Source: Halobacillus shinanisalinarum | Lineage (GTDB): Bacteria > Bacillota > Bacilli > Bacillales > Halobacillaceae | Direction: 5' to 3' | Assembly (NCBI RefSeq): GCF_022919835.1 | Contig: NZ_CP095074.1 | Span: 3,329,501 to 3,393,500, forward strand | Length of the DNA: 64,000 nucleotides | Shown here: positions 1 to 7,736 of the stretch, in pieces | Position numbering within the stretch: position 1 is the stretch's first letter | Layout: the number at the start of each line of letters is the position of its first letter | Translations under genes and position numbers: made by a program | Notes under the pieces: model-generated | What the model saw: only the letters and a program-made list of their open reading frames with translations | What the model was told of the DNA's origin: nothing | Database searches by the model: none

Positions 1-249
1 CAAGATCCAATGATGGCACTTTACGTATTAATCATCCTTGTTGTTGTCCAACAGCTTGAAGGAAATCTAGTTGCACCTGTCGTACTTGGCAACCGGCTAA
101 AGGTTCACCCGTTAACAATTATTTTGCTTTTAATTGTCGCTGCGGCCCTTTATGGATTTATAGGCATGGTTATCGCAATTCCATTATATTCGTCATTAAA
201 AGTTACACTGAAGAATTTATACCAGTTCTACAGGTTGCGTTTCACCTGA
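1..249 (+). CDS. AI-2E transporter family permease, C-terminal fragment
   Basis: The reading frame is open from the first base of the window, so this is the 3' end of a longer gene. The visible 82 residues contain the conserved end of the AI-2E/PerM permease family: a QQLEGNLVAPVVLGN stretch, a hydrophobic helix, and a glycine-rich GFIGMVIAIPLY segment followed by a short basic tail. The family comprises polytopic inner-membrane proteins, some of which export small molecules or exchange sodium and protons. The substrate cannot be told from this fragment. The stop lies 55 bases before the next gene on the same strand. Confidence 0.85.
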   Translation, partial: QDPMMALYVLIILVVVQQLEGNLVAPVVLGNRLKVHPLTIILLLIVAAALYGFIGMVIAIPLYSSLKVTLKNLYQFYRLRFT

Positions 250-304
250 GAAGTGCATCACAAGTATCTTCCCACTTATCCAACTTAAAGGAGAGAGAAA
301 ATTC

Positions 305-1243
305 ATGCGCGTACAAGAGAATTTCGCACGCAATATCCAGTCTTCCTTTAAAGAAGAGGGTAGAGCTTGGCTTGAACAACTCCCTGAGCTTATTCAATAC
401 TGTGAGGAAAAATGGAAGCTGCAGATAAAGGAACCTTATTGCTTGTCTTTTAATTACGTGGCGCCAGCCCTAAGAAAAGGCGGGGGCGAAGTTGTAATCA
501 AGCTTGGGGTGCCCGGCAAGGGAATTTCTAACGAGTATGAAGCATTAAAACATCTTAACGGAATCGTTCCTTTGATCGATGCTGATCTTGACAAAGGTGT
601 GCTTATTTTAGAAAAGATTGAACCAGGAAATACGCTTTCAGAGCTTACCAATGAGAGCGAGATATGTCAGATCGCGGCTAAAGTAGTGAAAAAAATGATT
701 GTTTCTACCCCGCCGCAGACCCATCTACCCTCTACATTAGACCGTGAAACAGATATGAAACATATTTGTAAGCAAAGCCTTGATCAACTGGGGCCTTTTT
801 CGAATGCCACCCTGAAGCGAAGTGCAAAGGTCTTTGCCTATTTAAATAAAACAATGAAAGAGCCGATGCTTGTTCATGGCGACTTTCATCATTACAATGT
901 CCTCTCAAATGGACCTGATTCATGGGTCGCGATTGATCCTAAAGGCTTAATTGGTGAAGTAGAATACGACTTGATCCAATTTTTTATGAACTGTCTTCCC
1001 GAGAATGGTGCTTTTGGGGTAATTGAAAATAGAGTGGAGCAATTAACTCAAGAGTTAAATTTAAATCTCCAGCGCCTGTTGTTGTGGGGATATGCCCACT
1101 CTGTATTATCAAGCGCATGGACGGTTGATGAAAAAACAGGGAACTATGATAAACTTTTCTCCCAGTGTCCGGATATTTTTAAAGAACTTTATCACAAGAG
1201 ATTTCAACAAACCATTGATGATTTCTTAGAAAAAGCTTCCTAG
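305..1243 (+). CDS. APH(6)/hydroxyurea-type antibiotic phosphotransferase family protein
   Basis: A 312-residue cytoplasmic kinase-fold protein. The N-terminal part has the LPELIQYCEEKW and NYVAPA pattern typical of streptomycin 6-phosphotransferase and hydroxyurea phosphotransferase relatives. The catalytic loop is LVHGDFHHYNVL, followed by the metal-binding AIDPKG (DPKG in place of the usual DFG/DxD). Length and motif order fit the APH_6_hur family. An AAAGGAGAG ribosome site precedes the ATG. In the family the role is ATP-dependent phosphorylation of small alcohols, including aminoglycosides. In a chromosomal Bacillaceae setting the true substrate is unknown, and resistance should not be assumed. 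The gene stands alone and ends at a hairpin terminator. Confidence 0.75.
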   Translation: MRVQENFARNIQSSFKEEGRAWLEQLPELIQYCEEKWKLQIKEPYCLSFNYVAPALRKGGGEVVIKLGVPGKGISNEYEALKHLNGIVPLIDADLDKGVLILEKIEPGNTLSELTNESEICQIAAKVVKKMIVSTPPQTHLPSTLDRETDMKHICKQSLDQLGPFSNATLKRSAKVFAYLNKTMKEPMLVHGDFHHYNVLSNGPDSWVAIDPKGLIGEVEYDLIQFFMNCLPENGAFGVIENRVEQLTQELNLNLQRLLLWGYAHSVLSSAWTVDEKTGNYDKLFSQCPDIFKELYHKRFQQTIDDFLEKAS

Positions 1244-1270
1244 CAGGAGAGTATTGAACATAGTGAAATA

Positions 1271-1313
1271 GAAGCTGATTACCTGCTGTTTATATAGGTG
1301 ATCAGCTTCTTTA
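1271..1313 (+). terminator. Hairpin terminator after the APH(6)-type gene
   Basis: GAAGCTGAT and ATCAGCTTC arms, extended by CCT/AGG inner pairs, are followed by TTT. The hairpin lies 28 bases after the kinase stop and also faces the end of the converging DUF4064 gene. Confidence 0.7.
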
Positions 1314-1367
1314 AATTGTCTATTATTAAAATCGACAAACGTCACTTTTTAGAGGTTTTTTCTAAAA

Positions 1368-1715
1368 CTATGAAGCTTTAGCAACTGCTTTCTCCTTACG
1401 AACGATCCCCATAATACCAGCAATAAGGAGTAGAACAGCAGGGATTACGTAGAACCATGCGATGCTAACTAGTCCACCTAGCGCAGCGGAAATCATTATG
1501 ATAGTCCCGACTTTCGTTTTGCTTTTTACTAGCACGGAACCTACAATCCCTGAGATAGAAAATAAGAACGCTGCCCAGCCAAGTCCACTGATTACACTTG
1601 TCCTGACTTCATTTATTGATAAATCGAATGCGCCGATAAGTAGGGCAAAACAAGCACTAAAAAGACCAATGATGCCGCCGATTAACCCTAATATGAATTC
1701 ACCGTTCCGCTTCAT
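1368..1715 (-). CDS. DUF4064 family membrane protein
   Basis: A small integral membrane protein of 115 residues with four hydrophobic segments. It opens MKRNGEFILGLIGGIIGLF, and its glycine-rich first helix and spacing resemble the DUF4064 family found in many Firmicutes. An earlier in-frame ATG exists at 1733, but a GAGGAGG site seven bases ahead of the ATG at 1715 decides the start. Nothing points to a specific function. The C-terminus is short and basic (RKEKAVAKAS), presumably cytoplasmic. It converges with the upstream kinase gene. Confidence 0.65.
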   Translation of the reverse strand: MKRNGEFILGLIGGIIGLFSACFALLIGAFDLSINEVRTSVISGLGWAAFLFSISGIVGSVLVKSKTKVGTIIMISAALGGLVSIAWFYVIPAVLLLIAGIMGIVRKEKAVAKAS

Positions 1716-1739
1716 GATGTTCCTCCTCATCATATAGAA

Positions 1740-2219
1740 CCTGTCATTTCATTCATATTCAGGAGGCATTACTTTATTCGTAGCCATAAAACGACTCCTC
1801 ATGCGGTTTGGTAAGTAGATTTATTTAATAAGCTGTGAAAAGGAAGTGTACAAGTTAAGTGTAAACATGCTCAATAGTTCAAAAGGGGAATCGACATGTA
1901 GAGTCAAAAAATATTACCCGGGAAATAATTTGTCATGATATGTCTTTTTTTAAATCAAATAAGACAGGTTATCACCCTGGAAATTAATGCGAGATTTCCA
2001 ACAGTCAGATAAGGCTATGGTGGCGCTGATACAGGAACCAGAAAAAGAATCAAACAAAATCCCTGCTTCTTATTTGCCTGAACAACCCAAACTATGGTAA
2101 ATTCATAACAATGCCATCCCGAACGCTAAACGCGACTGCGGGAAACTTAACCATTCTCTTGGGGTGGCAGGTTACATATCGGAGCCAGGACTTGTCTTAA
2201 AGGCAAGTCCTGTTTTTTG
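1740..2219 (+). promoter_or_regulatory. Gene-free stretch with possible structured leader upstream of cstA
   Basis: No convincing gene lies between the DUF4064 start and cstA. Around 2112-2169 a TGCCA/TGGCA pair encloses a TCCCG/CGGGA hairpin and a short second stem, suggesting a small multi-helix junction. A clean terminator (AGGACTTG/CAAGTCCT stem at 2187-2211, then T6) follows directly. A junction followed by a terminator is the layout of an attenuator, but I could not match it to a known riboswitch class. A separate cstA promoter downstream argues it may instead be a free-standing transcript. Confidence 0.3.
2187..2218 (+). terminator. Intrinsic terminator upstream of cstA
   Basis: Eight-base-pair stem AGGACTTG/CAAGTCCT with a nine-base loop, followed by G and six T. 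It ends a transcript for which no protein-coding gene is visible. Confidence 0.65.
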
Positions 2220-2347
2220 ATAACCAGGGGACTGTGTTTACATGAAAATTGACAACATCTCGCTGCAGCGCTCAGATAGTTGAGACATAAGAGATTCATC
2301 TCTCTGAGGAAAGATCGTCCCACTGCTTCACTTACGCTTTTAATCAA

Positions 2348-2434
2348 AGAAAGCGTTTCATAACTGAGAAAAAAATGAGAAGAAATATAATTTTCAGATA
2401 AAAGGTTGTAATTCGACAAAGATCGGTATAAAAT
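2348..2434 (+). promoter_or_regulatory. cstA promoter with candidate cre site
   Basis: TTGTAA (2406-2411), a 17-base spacer and TAAAAT (2429-2434) form a plausible sigma-A promoter just ahead of cstA. At 2348-2361 the palindromic core GAAAGCGTTTC matches 11 of 14 positions of the CcpA cre consensus. CcpA control of cstA genes is known in Bacillus; here it is inferred from the match only. Confidence 0.4.
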
Positions 2435-2469
2435 ACTCTCTATCATTCAAATTGAAGGGAGGCTTGGCG

Positions 2470-3909
2470 ATGGTTACTTTCATTTCATCCATCATCTTAT
2501 TACTACTAGGATACTTTTTCTATGCAAGGGTGGTTGAGCGAATTTTTGGCATCAACGACCAGAACCAAACACCTGCTTACACAAAAAATGACGGCTTTGA
2601 CTACACACCGATGAGCTGGTGGAGGGCGAGCCTTATCCAGTTGCTTAACATCGCAGGTCTCGGCCCGATATTTGGCGCAATCCTTGGCGCGCTCTACGGT
2701 CCTGTTGCCTTCATCTGGATCGTTATCGGCAGCATCTTCGCTGGTGCTGTGCACGACTATTTCTCAGGGATGCTGTCACTTAGACACAACGGTGCTCAAT
2801 TTCCGACTATTGTCGGTAAATACCTGGGCAAACCGGTGCAATCGGTGATTAATCTGCTCTCTATTGGACTGATGATCCTTGTGGCAGCAGCCTTTACTGC
2901 AGGACCTGCTCAGCTGATGACTGAGGTCACTTCTCTCAGCTTTATGGCATCATTACTCATTATTTTTGCCTACTTTTTGGTAGCTACATTATTACCTGTT
3001 AATAAAATTATTGGACGAGTTTATCCGATCTTTGGGGGCATCCTCATTTTCATGGCGCTTTCTATAGGAGTGGGGTTGTTCTTTTTCGATAATCCAGTAC
3101 CGAACCTAACGCTGAGCAACCTTCACCCCGAAGAGCTGCCAATGTGGCCGCTCCTAATGGTGACTGTATCTTGTGGAGCTATTTCAGGTTTCCATAGTAC
3201 CCAAAGCCCAATCCTTTCACGGACGCTTAAAAAGGAAAGTGAGGGGCGGAAAGTTTTTTATGGGGCAATGATTAGTGAAGGTATTATCGCTCTAATCTGG
3301 GCAGCAGCCGGAATGGCTTTCTTCGGAAATACAGGTGGCTTGCAAGAAGCTCTTGGGGCAGGAGGCCCTGCCGGCGTTGTTAATGAAATTAGTACAACAA
3401 CACTTGGAACATTTGGTGGTATTCTTGCCGTGCTCGGTGTGATCATTTTGCCAATCACGACAGGGGATACAGCATTAAGGTCCTCCCGCATGATGCTAGG
3501 AGAAGTAGTCAAGCCAATAATTAAAAGGGATGGAAAATGGGTCAATGGACTGTTAGTCATACCGGTGGCGATACCAACTTTTCTGTTAACACAAATGGAT
3601 TACACCTTTCTTTGGCGTTATGTAGGCTGGTCGAATCAGGTTGTTGCAACTGTTATGCTATGGACAGGTGCCATGTACTTGCTTCAACATCAAAAATTCC
3701 ACTGGATTTGCAGTGTTCCGGCTTTATTCATGACAGCTGTGGTAAGTTCTTATATTTTCTATGCGCCTGAAGGGTTTAATCTACCCTACACGACATCCAT
3801 GGTGATCGGAAGTGTTATTTGGACTGCTGTTCTTGTGTGGTTCATCATCAGGCTATTTAAATCTAAGGCCTTGCATCGCCGTCAAGTCATCGCTAAAAAA
3901 GCAAGCTAA
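2470..3909 (+). CDS. cstA: Carbon starvation protein CstA family transporter
   Basis: A polytopic membrane protein of 479 residues. It carries the CstA hallmarks: a LLNIAGLGPIFGAILGALYGP block in the N-terminal third, HDYFSGMLSLRHNGAQFP, and the VGKYLGKP motif. CstA proteins import peptides or pyruvate when preferred carbon is exhausted. This is the short form of the family, without the extra C-terminal helices of the roughly 700-residue enterobacterial proteins. The ATG at 2470 is preferred over one 18 bases earlier because GGGAGG sits eight bases ahead of it. The gene is monocistronic and is followed by a structured element and a strong terminator. Confidence 0.9.
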   Translation: MVTFISSIILLLLGYFFYARVVERIFGINDQNQTPAYTKNDGFDYTPMSWWRASLIQLLNIAGLGPIFGAILGALYGPVAFIWIVIGSIFAGAVHDYFSGMLSLRHNGAQFPTIVGKYLGKPVQSVINLLSIGLMILVAAAFTAGPAQLMTEVTSLSFMASLLIIFAYFLVATLLPVNKIIGRVYPIFGGILIFMALSIGVGLFFFDNPVPNLTLSNLHPEELPMWPLLMVTVSCGAISGFHSTQSPILSRTLKKESEGRKVFYGAMISEGIIALIWAAAGMAFFGNTGGLQEALGAGGPAGVVNEISTTTLGTFGGILAVLGVIILPITTGDTALRSSRMMLGEVVKPIIKRDGKWVNGLLVIPVAIPTFLLTQMDYTFLWRYVGWSNQVVATVMLWTGAMYLLQHQKFHWICSVPALFMTAVVSSYIFYAPEGFNLPYTTSMVIGSVIWTAVLVWFIIRLFKSKALHRRQVIAKKAS

Positions 3910-3915
3910 TGCTGA

Positions 3916-3993
3916 AGCCCCCTCTGTCCAGATCTAGCTTTCGAACGCTCGGAGGGGACGTGCTAATACCGAGCGTCTCCTCAGGCTGGGGCC
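3916..3993. repeat. Imperfect palindromic element after cstA
   Basis: GCCCC and GGGGC close a long imperfect hairpin whose inner arms are ACGCTCGG/CCGAGCGT flanked by GAGGGGAC/GTCTCCTC. It has no T-run of its own. It looks like an intergenic palindromic unit or mRNA-stabilising structure of the kind scattered in Bacillaceae genomes; family membership was not tested. Confidence 0.4.
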
Positions 3994-4021
3994 AAGCAAC
4001 AAAATAGACGTAAACAACAAA

Positions 4022-4058
4022 AAGTAAGCTGCCTATCTCACAATAGGCAGCTTACTTT
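4022..4058. terminator. Strong bidirectional terminator between cstA and the split sigma operon
   Basis: AAGTAAGCTGCCTAT and ATAGGCAGCTTACTT form a 15-base-pair perfect stem with a six-base loop and T/A tails on both strands. It overlaps the stop codon of the rsoA-like gene, so it ends both convergent transcripts. Confidence 0.85.
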
Positions 4059-4282
4059 TCTTCCTCATAGCAACTCCAAAACGGCATCAGCTCCTCAATG
4101 TCAAATTTTTGAATCGATCGGAGGATTTGGATCCTTAGTTCTTGCTCCAAATCCTCCCGCTCAGACGCAGGAAGTGAGGAACTCAACTTTTTCATTTTCG
4201 GATCAAATTTTTCAATCAGCTCAGAGATCGCTACTTGATCTTCCTCCTTAGCCCGCAATAACAATGCGTACAAATCACTCAT
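4052..4282 (-). CDS. rsoA: RsoA-like sigma-70 region 2 partner protein
   Basis: A 76-residue protein with the feature of RsoA (YvrHa): a stand-alone sigma region 2-like helical module. It starts MSDLYALLLRAKEEDQ and has an EDLEQELRIQILRSIQKFD helix typical of sigma region 2 core-binding segments. In Bacillus subtilis RsoA and SigO together make one functional sigma factor that recognises oxalate decarboxylase and related promoters at acid pH. Here the gene is third in an operon behind a SigO-like and a YvrJ-like gene, and its ATG overlaps the yvrJ-like stop. An AAGGAGGTGAG ribosome site lies inside the preceding gene. The assignment rests on family pattern and gene order. Confidence 0.75.
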   Translation of the reverse strand: MSDLYALLLRAKEEDQVAISELIEKFDPKMKKLSSSLPASEREDLEQELRIQILRSIQKFDIEELMPFWSCYEEEK

Positions 4283-4430
4283 CTTTCTTTCTCACCTCCT
4301 TCGTTAATTCATCAATCGACTTGTCCAGATTGTGCAGACATTGATCTAATCGAAATAAAAGAAAGAAACTCACAACAACCGGGAAGCCTACATTTCCAGC
4401 AAGTGTAATCCAGGATTCGATTGTCATCAT
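4275..4430 (-). CDS. yvrJ: YvrJ family small membrane peptide
   Basis: A 51-residue product beginning MMTIESWITLAGNVGFPVVV, with one hydrophobic helix (about residues 10-27) and a charged tail ending KEVRKKDE. The GNVGFPVVVSFFLLFRL segment followed by LDKSIDELT is the YvrJ family pattern. An AAAGGAGAATAACG site precedes two consecutive ATG codons, and either could start. The gene begins two bases after the sigma stop on the same strand, and its own stop overlaps the rsoA-like start, so all three are translationally coupled. In B. subtilis yvrJ lies near sigO in the oxdC cluster; the function of the peptide is unknown. Confidence 0.75.
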   Translation of the reverse strand: MMTIESWITLAGNVGFPVVVSFFLLFRLDQCLHNLDKSIDELTKEVRKKDE

Positions 4431-4432
4431 CG

Positions 4433-4957
4433 TTATTCTCCTTTCTGATAAGCAATGAGAAGCTTTCTCATCATCCTGTGAAACGATTTGGACACAGACT
4501 GCTGAGAGACTCCGAGTTTGCTTGCAATCTCACTTAATGTCATTTGCTCGGCAATATGATCTTTTAAGATCCGACGCTGGCGGCTAGGCAGTCTGCCAAT
4601 TGCTCTGTGTAAATGACGATTGGCGACCGATTCAAATGGATCTCGTTCTTCGCCCCAACGATTCAAATCTATACTCTTATCTGCCATCACATCTAACACA
4701 GTCAAATCTTCACCAACCGACTGGTCAAGCTTGAGCACATGCCAATCACGCCAAGTCTTACGTTTTTTCTGATAATCTTTCGCATAACGCCATAACACTG
4801 TATTGATATAGGTCACAAAACGCGCCTCAATCTGATAATGATAGAACAACTGATTCACATAGCTGCGATTTTCAGATGTCGGCTTCTTTGTGGCTACTAC
4901 AACAGCCTCATAATGGTTCTTATCCTGTAAAAATAACTCGAGCGGTTTTTTAATCAT
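4433..4957 (-). CDS. sigO: SigO-like sigma factor (regions 3/4)
   Basis: A 174-residue cytoplasmic protein. The C-terminal half has a clear sigma region 4: AIGRLPSRQRRILKDHIAEQMTLSEIASKLGVSQQSVSKSFHRMM, which ends in the promoter -35 recognising helix. Region 2 is not recognisable and is supplied by the small RsoA-like protein, as in the B. subtilis SigO/RsoA split factor; the length also matches SigO. A strong AAAGGAGGGG site lies ahead of the ATG. No oxalate decarboxylase gene follows, so the target promoters are unknown. Two 20-base direct repeats upstream may take part in control. Confidence 0.8.
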   Translation of the reverse strand: MIKKPLELFLQDKNHYEAVVVATKKPTSENRSYVNQLFYHYQIEARFVTYINTVLWRYAKDYQKKRKTWRDWHVLKLDQSVGEDLTVLDVMADKSIDLNRWGEERDPFESVANRHLHRAIGRLPSRQRRILKDHIAEQMTLSEIASKLGVSQQSVSKSFHRMMRKLLIAYQKGE

Positions 4958-5081
4958 GCTATCACCCCTCCTTTCTAAAGAATAAGGGTTCTGGGTAACA
5001 TTTCACAACCTTAAATCGAACTAATGTTCGTATTTTGCACAAAAAAATAAACTTTATACGTTTTTATTGTGGATTTAAAAT

Positions 5082-5121
5082 AAAGTCGTACCGTTTAAAA
5101 CAAAGTTGAACCGTTTATACA
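5082..5121. repeat. Two tandem 20-bp direct repeats upstream of the split sigma operon
   Basis: AAAGTCGTACCGTTTA and AAAGTTGAACCGTTTA occur exactly 20 bases apart, and a weaker relative is at 5049-5065. Read on the minus strand they are TAAACGGT-type repeats 125-165 bases ahead of the sigma gene. They could be regulator sites or the factor's own promoters; the published SigO consensus was not compared. Confidence 0.4.
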
Positions 5122-5151
5122 TGGATTTTGATATTTGTGGATTTTCTTATT

Positions 5152-5183
5152 AAGGGCGCGCTAATCGAATAGTGCGTCCTTTT
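5152..5183 (+). terminator. Imperfect hairpin with T-tail
   Basis: AAGGGCGCGCTA pairs with TAGTGCGTCCTT around a six-base loop, with two internal mismatches, followed by T. It resembles a weak intrinsic terminator or leader hairpin between the sigma operon and the small peptide gene. Confidence 0.35.
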
Positions 5184-5322
5184 GAATTGGGCCATATAAT
5201 GGAGTAACTTATTGTGAAAGTTATAGATATTTGAAATAATTGTTATTAATTTAAAGGAAAATTTTGTGAACAAAAGTTTCAAGATAGTACACTAAAAGGC
5301 ATAAGTGGGAGGGCATAATTTT

Positions 5323-5442
5323 ATGGGAATTGCTTTAGGAATAGTGATCACCTTTATTCTTATAGGGGTTGTACGTGTCTTGCTTGGTATTCCACCTTCT
5401 CGTAGTAATTCTAAGCGATTCCAAGATCGTGACTACTCTTGA
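5323..5442 (+). CDS. 39-residue membrane peptide of unknown function
   Basis: The frame encodes MGIALGIVITFILIGVVRVL, a single hydrophobic helix of about 20 residues, followed by LGIPPSRSNSKRFQDRDYS, a short polar tail. GGGAGGG lies nine bases upstream of the ATG, and a strong terminator follows the stop by 25 bases. A ribosome site, a coherent membrane helix and a terminator together support a real gene. I do not recognise a family. It is divergent from the split sigma operon and could be one of its targets, which is only an inference. Confidence 0.55.
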   Translation: MGIALGIVITFILIGVVRVLLGIPPSRSNSKRFQDRDYS

Positions 5443-5467
5443 CACTAACAGCTGATCTTACTTAAAT

Positions 5468-5505
5468 GGGCGCATTTCCGGAATAAAGGATTTGCGCCTT
5501 TTTTT
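5468..5505 (+). terminator. Terminator after the 39-residue peptide gene
   Basis: GGCGCA...TCC and GGA...TGCGCC form a near-perfect stem around AATAAA-like loop sequence, followed by seven T. Confidence 0.8.
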
Positions 5506-5581
5506 CATGAATAGGGCCAGATTCTTGAGTAATACATTGTGAGAAATGACGAAAATATGGTTCTTCTCAAAGCTAAGACCT

Positions 5582-5644
5582 GATATTTGAGAATCCTAGC
5601 TAGTTATTTAAGAATCCTCTCATGTTATTTAAGAATTTCCCACT
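5582..5644. repeat. Three tandem 21-bp repeats (TTATTTAAGAAT type)
   Basis: Units start at 5582, 5603 and 5624, each G(A/T)TATTT(G/A)AGAAT followed by a variable nine bases, with an exact 21-base period. No gene lies between 5506 and 6137. A related two-unit array on the other strand is at 62490-62531. Confidence 0.65.
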
Positions 5645-5926
5645 AAAAGAGCGCACCCTTGCTCGCCCCGGTTTATAGAAGGTTTTTGCTTATTCGGGAA
5701 ACGGGTGTGACTATGGGAGATCAGAGGTAGAAAATAATCAAACTTTTTTATGAAAAATGTGTACTAATTCATAAGAAAAGAATCCGTTTTGATCAAACTT
5801 TATTTTAAAGCTACATTTATAGAATGAATACAGCTCAGTCGGTCTAATAAAAGGAAGAACCCATCATCGGAATTTGTCTAGGAGAGTGGAGGATGGAATT
5901 AAATCACTCCTTGAAGTATTAGAGGA

Positions 5927-6072
5927 TGTTCAAAAAAAGTCACCAAATGATAAACGGCGAATTTCTTCGTTGCTCGGTTTTTCCGGTCCTCACGTATGAA
6001 AGGCATACGCTGTAGTCCTCAACACTTTCGGGCCTCGAACTTCTTGTTTCTCATTGATCAACTTTTTGAACA
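5927..6072 (-). mobile_element. MITE-like repeat family 1, copy A (146 bp)
   Basis: Bounded by TGTTCAAAAA and TTTTTGAACA termini. Its reverse complement closely matches the copy at 26258-26403, including the internal GAAACAAGAAGTTCGAGG and GAGCAACGAAGAAATTCG blocks, and has the same length. No coding capacity for a transposase. It lies in the gap ahead of the helical hypothetical gene. Confidence 0.7.
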
Positions 6073-6137
6073 CACACTATTAGTATCTTTATATACCGTT
6101 TCATGGTATGGTCAAGGTAACGATAAGGAGGTTGATT

Positions 6138-7532
6138 ATGTCGATTCAAGCAATAAATATAAAAGATAAACAGCAATCACGCCAATTAGAAATTAGGCGT
6201 ATGACGATCTATAAACAAAGCAAAATCATCGAAGCAGCAGATGAACAGGGCCAGATCTACTATATCTTTTTTCACGAAGATCAATATTTAAATTACGTAA
6301 CATCAAAGAAAATTACGAAGCGTTCCTATGTTAAGGATGCGTTTGAAAAAGGTGTTACATTACCACCGCCCCATCCACTAATTGAAATAGTGGTCTCCTC
6401 CTATCCTCATTTTAAGAAGCAGAATTTCAACGAACTTTTTAAAAAACTTCAGCAACAATACTCTTTTCAAGAAACGGCCCTGATCGCCAGCTACTTTGAA
6501 TCCTTTATTAAAAAAGATAAACTAGCTGATTTTATCAAAACTCTTTTCTATAAGGATCGGCGAGATGGAAAGTTATTATCGTGTTATCGCATTCTCCACA
6601 TCCTCAAAGACTTTGCACCCAACCATAGCTTGGTGTCTGCATTCTCAGGCGATTTACAATTCACCAAATACGATGAGCGCTACAAACACGGTGATGAGAC
6701 ATTCCTTGCTAAAGACCCCATTTATGTAGAGAGAAAGTTGTATTCCAATAAACATCATGAGCTATCTTTTCAAAAGTTAATGTCTTTATATAAAGAGCAG
6801 TCTCGTTGGATAGATATGATTGCTATGTACATAACGCGTGTGGTTCATACGCAAACATCGAATGATTATTATATACTCCACTCACTGATTGATGAACATT
6901 TTATTAGTATGAACAGGTTGAGATTACTGGAAGATTTATACACACGTGGCCTTGAAGTTGAGCCGTTAAGACAAGATTTATTGAACTTGTATATGGAGGA
7001 AGAAAAGCTTGAAGAAGTATTGACTTTTATAGGCAAGCATGAACTTACGCTGCAGCCATCCCAATCTCAACGATTGATCAAAATTGTAAAACAGCAAGAA
7101 ATTACAGCCAATGCTACCCCACCTGAAGGATTACGAAAACTGATCGTGGCTTTATTTGAATCAAAGGATGATCAAGCCGCTGATTTTCTACATCAGGCGA
7201 TCACTTCCTTACTGAACGAACGAGGTCTTCCTTACATACAAGAATGGGCCCAACCGCTGAGGGATATATCCCTTGCGAACCCGATTTTACAAAAGGTCGA
7301 TGAAATGAATCGTCTTATCGAAGATCCAAGTGAACAACGACGCCTTGGCGAACTGTACCACTATTTCCATAACCCTGAGCAGGCTATTGAATGTATGAGC
7401 TGGGATATGGAGCTCCGTGAAGAAGATCCTGAACCAGTGCAATGGCTCGCAAAGCTTTACCACGAGCTAGGGATGGATGAAGAATATAAGGCTTACCAGC
7501 AGCTTTATATTGATATGGTCAAAAGAGCTTAG
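6138..7532 (+). CDS. Hypothetical protein, probable alpha-helical repeat (TPR-like) C-terminus
   Basis: A 464-residue cytoplasmic protein with no recognised catalytic motif. The N-terminal 70 residues look like a small beta-rich module (MSIQAINIKDKQQSRQLEI onward). From about residue 280 to the end it is helical, with a repeated pattern such as LYHYFHNPEQAIECMSWDMELREEDPEPVQWLAKLYHELG that resembles TPR units. The ATG at 6138 is chosen because AAGGAGG lies seven bases ahead; an earlier in-frame start 30 bases upstream lacks a site. It stands alone and ends at a hairpin terminator. A scaffold or regulatory role is possible, but no function can be assigned. Confidence 0.7.
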   Translation: MSIQAINIKDKQQSRQLEIRRMTIYKQSKIIEAADEQGQIYYIFFHEDQYLNYVTSKKITKRSYVKDAFEKGVTLPPPHPLIEIVVSSYPHFKKQNFNELFKKLQQQYSFQETALIASYFESFIKKDKLADFIKTLFYKDRRDGKLLSCYRILHILKDFAPNHSLVSAFSGDLQFTKYDERYKHGDETFLAKDPIYVERKLYSNKHHELSFQKLMSLYKEQSRWIDMIAMYITRVVHTQTSNDYYILHSLIDEHFISMNRLRLLEDLYTRGLEVEPLRQDLLNLYMEEEKLEEVLTFIGKHELTLQPSQSQRLIKIVKQQEITANATPPEGLRKLIVALFESKDDQAADFLHQAITSLLNERGLPYIQEWAQPLRDISLANPILQKVDEMNRLIEDPSEQRRLGELYHYFHNPEQAIECMSWDMELREEDPEPVQWLAKLYHELGMDEEYKAYQQLYIDMVKRA

Positions 7533-7553
7533 AAAAATAGTTATCTTAGAGTT

Positions 7554-7590
7554 GCAAAACATGGTCGAATGTCTGTGTTTTGCCTTATTT
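7554..7590 (+). terminator. Terminator after the helical hypothetical gene
   Basis: GCAAAACA and TGTTTTGC arms with further inner pairing, followed by CTTATTT. Located 22 bases after the stop. Confidence 0.65.
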
Positions 7591-7736
7591 GATTTCATAT
7601 ATTGCAGAGATCAGATTAAAGGATTTTTGGTAAGTGAAGGAGAATAGCTACGACAAGCGTCTATGGTAAATACGACCGCTCTTAAAAAGAAGCGCTGTTA
7701 TTCGATAATAAAGGATGGTACGAGTGGAGGGGCAAC

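Noticed and set aside
305..1243. Calling this gene a streptomycin resistance gene
   Set aside because: The family match is good, but chromosomal members in Bacillaceae have unknown substrates; family membership does not show resistance.
2101..2219. c-di-AMP (ydaO) or T-box element upstream of cstA
   Set aside because: Key conserved blocks (the 3' CCGAACCCG-type segment of ydaO, and the GGTGG-ACCGCG of T-boxes) are missing.
2147..2446. 99-codon minus-strand open frame before cstA
   Set aside because: It runs antisense through a terminator and the cstA promoter, with no ribosome site or recognisable domain.
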